Source of the DNA: UBA5399 sp964464145
GTDB lineage: Bacteria; Bacillota; Clostridia; Christensenellales; Christensenellaceae
Assembly: GCA_964464145.1 (NCBI GenBank)
Contig: CAYXFB010000004.1
Coordinates: forward strand, 1-64,000
Direction of reading: 5' to 3'
Length of the DNA stretch: 64,000 nucleotides
The notes beneath the pieces were generated by a model. It was given only the letters and a program-made list of their open reading frames with translations, made no database searches and was not told the DNA's origin. How positions within the stretch are numbered: the stretch's first letter is position 1; the number at the start of each line of letters is the position of its first letter. Shown here piece by piece: positions 60,305 through 64,000 of this stretch. A program made the position numbers and the translations under genes.

Positions 60305-61939
60305 ATGGCAAAACAGATAAGATTTGGCGAAGAAGCCCGCCGTGCACTTGAAAGCGGCGTGAATCAGCTTGCAAATACAGTTAAAGTAACGCTGGGGCCG
60401 CGCGGCCGCAACGTTGTTCTGGATAAAAAGTTCGGCGCTCCCCTCATCACAAACGACGGTGTTACCATAGCCAAAGAGGTAGAGCTTGAAGATCCCTTCG
60501 AAAACATGGGCGCACAGCTCGTTAAAGAAGTCGCCACCAAGACAAACGACGTAGCGGGCGACGGCACAACAACGGCCACACTGCTTGCGCAGGCAATAAT
60601 ACGCGAAGGTCTCAAAAACGTGGCGGCGGGCGCAAACCCCATGGCCATCAAAAAAGGCATACTCAAGGCTTCCGAGAAGGTTGTTGAGGGTCTGCAGGCC
60701 ATGAGCAAATCCATAGACGATTCCAAATCCATAGAGCAGGTTGCCAGCATTTCGGCCGCCGATGAAAACATAGGCAAGCTCATAAGCGAGGCCATGAAAA
60801 AGGTGGGCAATGACGGCGTTATCACCGTGGAAGAAGCCAAAACAATGCAGACCGAGCTAAACGTTGTTGAGGGTATGCAGTTTGACCGCGGCTACGCTTC
60901 GGCTTACATGGTAACGGATACGGACAAGATGGAAGCCGTACTGGACGATCCCATGATACTGATCACAGACAAGAAGATCACCAGCATACAGGATCTGCTG
61001 CCCGTACTTGAGCAGATAGTTCAGCTGGGCAAAAAGCTGTTCATAATCGCCGAGGATATAGAGGGCGAAGCGCTGGCTACGCTGGTTGTTAACAAGCTGC
61101 GCGGCACATTCACCTGCGTTGCGGTAAAAGCTCCCGGCTTTGGCGACCGCCGCAAGGCAATGCTGCAGGATATAGCCATACTTACCGGCGGAACCGTTAT
61201 TTCCGAGGAAGTTGGCATAGAGCTTAAGGACGCCACACTGGATATGCTGGGCAAGGCCAAGCAGGTAAAGGTGGACAAGGACAATACCACAATAGTAGAG
61301 GGTATGGGCAAATCTGAAGATCTGCAGGCTCGTATAGCTTCCATAAAGGCGCAGATAGAGGAAACCACATCCGATTACGATAAAGAAAAGCTGCAGGAGC
61401 GTCTTGCAAAGCTGGCCGGCGGTGTTGCCGTTATAGGCGTGGGCGCTGCTACAGAAACTGAAATGAAGGAAATGAAGCTGCGTATAGAGGACGCGCTTTC
61501 AGCTACACGCGCCGCTGTTGAGGAAGGTATAGTTCCCGGCGGCGGAAGCGCGCTGATAAAGACATCCTCTGATGTTGAAGCGCTCATAGAAAAGCTGGAA
61601 GGCGACGAAAAAACAGGCGCACGCATAGTGCTGCGCGCTCTTGAAGAGCCTGTTCGCCAGATTGCTGAAAACGCAGGCCTTGAGGGCAGCATAATAGTTG
61701 AAAAGGTTATGGAAAACAAATCTAAGACCTTTGGCTACGACGCTGCAAAGGCTCAGTATGTAGATATGATAGAAGCCGGAATAATAGACCCCACAAAGGT
61801 TACACGTTCGGCTATGCAAAACGCGGCTTCCGTTTCCGCAATGCTGCTCACCACCGAGAGCGTTGTAACGGATCTGCCCGCTCCCGAACCGGCTATGCCC
61901 GCTATGCCTCCGGGCGGCGGAATGGGCGGCATGTATTAA
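60305..61939 (+). CDS. groEL: Chaperonin GroEL
   Basis: A 544-residue ATP-driven folding chamber subunit. Seen: TLGPRGRNVVLD, the ATP-binding NDGVTIAKE and GDGTTTATLLAQ, the apical domain, and VGAATETEMKE...EGIVPGGGSALI. The C-terminus has the flexible Gly-Gly-Met tail MPPGGGMGGMY. HrcA/CIRCE control is inferred. Confidence 0.99.
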   Translation: MAKQIRFGEEARRALESGVNQLANTVKVTLGPRGRNVVLDKKFGAPLITNDGVTIAKEVELEDPFENMGAQLVKEVATKTNDVAGDGTTTATLLAQAIIREGLKNVAAGANPMAIKKGILKASEKVVEGLQAMSKSIDDSKSIEQVASISAADENIGKLISEAMKKVGNDGVITVEEAKTMQTELNVVEGMQFDRGYASAYMVTDTDKMEAVLDDPMILITDKKITSIQDLLPVLEQIVQLGKKLFIIAEDIEGEALATLVVNKLRGTFTCVAVKAPGFGDRRKAMLQDIAILTGGTVISEEVGIELKDATLDMLGKAKQVKVDKDNTTIVEGMGKSEDLQARIASIKAQIEETTSDYDKEKLQERLAKLAGGVAVIGVGAATETEMKEMKLRIEDALSATRAAVEEGIVPGGGSALIKTSSDVEALIEKLEGDEKTGARIVLRALEEPVRQIAENAGLEGSIIVEKVMENKSKTFGYDAAKAQYVDMIEAGIIDPTKVTRSAMQNAASVSAMLLTTESVVTDLPAPEPAMPAMPPGGGMGGMY

Positions 61940-61967
61940 TCAACAAAGCCTAATTTAACCGCAACAT

Positions 61968-62011
61968 AAAAAGAACCGCCGCCCAGATTCTTTGCGCGGC
62001 GGTTCTTTTTT
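61968..62011 (+). terminator. Terminator of groES-groEL
   Basis: A 12-base stem (AAGAACCGCCGC / GCGGCGGTTCTT) with a 13-base loop, followed by T5. Confidence 0.9.
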
Positions 62012-62023
62012 GCGCAAAAGCGT

Positions 62024-62064
62024 AAAAAAAGACAGCGGCTTTTTTATATCGGCCGTTGTCTTTT
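62024..62064 (-). terminator. Terminator of aroQ-aldo/keto reductase
   Basis: AAAAGACAGCGGC / GCCGTTGTCTTTT (one G-U pair) with an A-rich flank giving a T tract on the minus strand, 31 bases past the reductase stop. Confidence 0.8.
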
Positions 62065-62094
62065 AAATGCTGAATTGAGAAGCGCTTAATCAGT

Positions 62095-62988
62095 TTACAG
62101 CTTTATATTGGCCGCCTCCAGCCGCGCGTCGCGCTCGGCTCTCGCCTCCTCCAGCTCGCCGTTGAATATGTGCGAATCGAAGGCGAAGGACACCCGCCCG
62201 TCCATAGCGTCTATGATGGCCATATCCTCCTCGGAAAGCTCAAAATCGAATATCTGCATATTCTGCTCTATGCGCTCTTTGTGTACCGACTTTGGTATGA
62301 GGTTTATATCGCCCTGCTGTATGTGCCAGCGTAGTGTGGCCTGCGCCGCGGATTTGCCATACTTCTCCCCTATCTCCGCCATTACCGGCACCTCGCTTAT
62401 GTGCCCGCGGAATATTGGCCCCCAGGACGTCACACTTATGCCCTTGGCCTCGCAAAACTTGCGCAATTCGCGCTGCTGGTGCCAGGGGTGCAGCTCTATC
62501 TGGTTGTTCGCCGGAACCTCGCCCACGCCCGCCATAAGCTGCTCTAACTGATCCTGCATAAAGTTGGAAACGCCGCAGGCGCGTATCTTCCCCGAGCTTC
62601 CCTGCTCCAGCATGGCCTCCCATGCTCTAAGCCGCCTTGATTCGTCCGTTCCCGGCCAATGCATGAGGTACAGATCCACATAGTCCATACCAAGTCGCTT
62701 TAGGCTGGCCTCGAGGGCGGATTTAGCGTCGTCAAAATCGTCTATCCACAGCTTTGTGGTCACGAAAATATCTTCGCGAGGCAATCCGCTGTCACGCACG
62801 GCGCGGCCCACGTCCTCCTCGTTTTCGTACATGGCGGCGGTGTCTATGAGCCTATAGCCCATATCGAGCGCCCAGCGAATGGAGTTATACACCTCGTCAC
62901 CCGGCAGCGCGCGAAAAACGCCCAGCCCAAAGCGCGGCATTAGAACGCCCCGCTTTATCTCCTGCGCTGTATTTATATCCCTAGTCAT
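62095..62988 (-). CDS. Aldo/keto reductase
   Basis: A 297-residue NADPH-dependent oxidoreductase of the 2,5-diketo-gluconate reductase-like group. The catalytic tetrad is visible: Asp and Tyr in RLIDTAAMYENEEDVGRA, Lys in VTTKLW and His in LMHWPG. The IPKSVHKERIEQN cofactor motif follows. The substrate cannot be assigned. ATG 62988 overlaps the aroQ end by eight bases, so it is co-transcribed with aroQ. Confidence 0.92.
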   Translation of the reverse strand: MTRDINTAQEIKRGVLMPRFGLGVFRALPGDEVYNSIRWALDMGYRLIDTAAMYENEEDVGRAVRDSGLPREDIFVTTKLWIDDFDDAKSALEASLKRLGMDYVDLYLMHWPGTDESRRLRAWEAMLEQGSSGKIRACGVSNFMQDQLEQLMAGVGEVPANNQIELHPWHQQRELRKFCEAKGISVTSWGPIFRGHISEVPVMAEIGEKYGKSAAQATLRWHIQQGDINLIPKSVHKERIEQNMQIFDFELSEEDMAIIDAMDGRVSFAFDSHIFNGELEEARAERDARLEAANIKL

Positions 62989-63433
62989 AGCTTTTTCCCG
63001 TAGCCTCCTTGTCCAAAAGCTGCACCGCCTGAACATAGCCGGAGTAGCCCAGGCCGGTTATCTGGGCAAGGCAAACGTCCTTTATGACGGATTCGCGGCG
63101 AAAGGCCTCGCGGCTGTATATATCCGAAAGATGCACCTCCACGAAGGGTATGTTTACCGAGGATATTGCATCGCGTATGGCGTAGCTGTAATGCGTGTAC
63201 GCACCGGGATTGAGCACAATGCCATCCACGCCGTCATAGTAGGCCGCCTGTATCTCGTCTATTATATCGCCCTCATGGTTTGACTGGAAAAATTCTATCT
63301 CCACATCAAGGCCGGAGGTCTCGGCTTCTATAAGAGAGTTTATTTCGTCCAGAGACTGCCCACCGTATATGCTTGGCTCGCGTACACCCAGCAGGTTCAG
63401 GTTCGGTCCGTTTATCACAAGTATGCTTTTCAT
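62981..63433 (-). CDS. aroQ: 3-dehydroquinate dehydratase, type II
   Basis: A 150-residue dodecameric enzyme of the shikimate pathway. Motifs are INGPNLNLLGVREPSIYG with the active-site lid Arg and Tyr, FQSNHEGDIIDEI, LNPGAYTHYSYAIRDA and FVEVHLSDIYSREAFRRES with the catalytic His. It lies divergently from aroE, the next pathway step, across a 67-base promoter region. Confidence 0.97.
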   Translation of the reverse strand: MKSILVINGPNLNLLGVREPSIYGGQSLDEINSLIEAETSGLDVEIEFFQSNHEGDIIDEIQAAYYDGVDGIVLNPGAYTHYSYAIRDAISSVNIPFVEVHLSDIYSREAFRRESVIKDVCLAQITGLGYSGYVQAVQLLDKEATGKSYD

Positions 63434-63500
63434 TTTTTATCTCCTTTTAGCTTTGATATGGTATACTTAATTCTAACATAAAAACACGAGGTTTAACCAC

Positions 63501-64000
63501 ATGAAAAAAAAATACTGCGTGATAGGCTCTCCTGTGGCGCACAGCCTTTCGCCCGCCATACACAACACGCTATACGAAATATATTCGCTGACCGATTGCG
63601 AATATAGCGCTGTGGAGGTGTTTCCCGGCGGTCTCGCGGATTTTACGCGCACGCTCGGCGAAAAAAATATACGCGGCTTCAACGTTACCATGCCGCACAA
63701 GGTGGATATACTCCCCTTTCTTGCCTACAGGGACGAAAGCGTACACAACGGCGCGAACACAATAGCCGTAACGAAGGATGGCCTGCGCGGCTACTCCACC
63801 GACGCGGCGGGCTTTTACCGCAGCCTCACCGAAGCGGGCGGTGATTATTCGGGTGCAAATGTGGTTTTCATTGGCAACGGAGCAGTGGCGCAAACGCTGG
63901 TGCACCACGCGGCGCAAAAATCGCCCAGACGAATAACGGTGCTGGGGCGGGACGAAAAGAAGGCGGGCGCTCTGGCGGACGGAAAACTGATTTTCGCGGG
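63501..64000 (+). CDS. aroE: Shikimate dehydrogenase (3' end outside the window)
   Basis: The first 166 codons of an NADPH-dependent enzyme reducing 3-dehydroshikimate to shikimate. Seen: VIGSPVAHSLSPAIHN, NVTMPHKVD with the catalytic Lys, NGANTIAV, STDAAGF and the start of the Rossmann motif VVFIGNGAVAQTLV. That motif usually reads GAGGA, so GNGAVA is slightly unusual. GAGG precedes the ATG by about ten bases, and a TATACT at 63462-63467 may be the -10. Divergent from aroQ. Confidence 0.95.
   Translation, partial: MKKKYCVIGSPVAHSLSPAIHNTLYEIYSLTDCEYSAVEVFPGGLADFTRTLGEKNIRGFNVTMPHKVDILPFLAYRDESVHNGANTIAVTKDGLRGYSTDAAGFYRSLTEAGGDYSGANVVFIGNGAVAQTLVHHAAQKSPRRITVLGRDEKKAGALADGKLIFA

Overview
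The window is one continuous bacterial chromosome segment, most likely from a gut-type anaerobic Clostridia (Bacillota). Supporting evidence: strong GGAGG Shine-Dalgarno sites, a CIRCE operator upstream of groES-groEL, a Gram-positive endonuclease-type MutL, RNase Y, an IspH-ribosomal S1 fusion typical of Clostridia, HydE plus a sensory-type [FeFe]-hydrogenase protein, and large secreted Leu-rich-repeat and fibronectin-III proteins. Base composition is moderate, and isoleucine is written mostly as AUA. I cannot place it to genus; an uncultured Christensenellales- or Oscillospirales-like lineage is only a guess.

0-15.2 kb, plus strand: two dense housekeeping operons. The first is folD-xseA-xseB-ispA-cmk-plsC-ispH/rpsA and ends in a terminator. 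The second is miaB-mutS-mutL-miaA-hfq followed by a PLP-dependent methionine gamma-lyase-family gene. 15.3-18.1 kb, minus strand: a XerS-like tyrosine recombinase, a 489-base non-coding stretch, then rnhA and proC. Just upstream of the recombinase lies a perfect 14-6-14 base inverted repeat. That is the architecture of a Xer/dif-type crossover site, and it lies where the dominant gene strand switches from plus to minus.

18.3-24.1 kb, plus strand: a signalling operon encoding a GAF/HD-GYP protein, a CHASE2-class III nucleotide cyclase, a TIM-barrel protein and a FecR-domain lipoprotein. 24.2-35.9 kb: a sugar-utilisation island. It holds an RpiR-family regulator, a ribose-type ABC transporter, an FGGY kinase, an ADP-dependent (archaeal-type) sugar kinase, a class II aldolase, a mannose-6-phosphate isomerase-like cupin and a PfkB kinase. 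Three promoters there share a TGAAA-N5-TTTCA palindrome, which suggests a single regulon.

36.0-49.8 kb, minus strand: three secreted repeat proteins (a 1305-residue beta-helix/InlB-repeat/FN3 protein, a five-FN3 protein and a BspA-like LRR-FN3 protein). Between them lie tRNA-Trp, hydE, cinA, a family 2 glycosyltransferase, rubrerythrin and purB. 49.9-54.8 kb, minus strand: rny with a long structured leader, an HI0933-family flavoprotein, a second RpiR regulator and surE.

54.8-59.7 kb, minus strand: a redox-sensing cluster (two DRTGG-like proteins, two GHKL-type ATPases, a sensory-type [FeFe]-hydrogenase homologue, a PHP-domain protein and a NuoE-like [2Fe-2S] subunit), preceded by a dCMP deaminase. 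59.9-64 kb: CIRCE-groES-groEL on the plus strand, an aldo/keto reductase and aroQ on the minus strand, and aroE running off the end on the plus strand.

The observations most worth following up are the recombinase/palindrome pair, the inferred RpiR regulon with its unusual kinase set, the sensory hydrogenase cluster that lacks catalytic hydrogenase genes next to it, and the internal translation start inside the IspH-S1 fusion.
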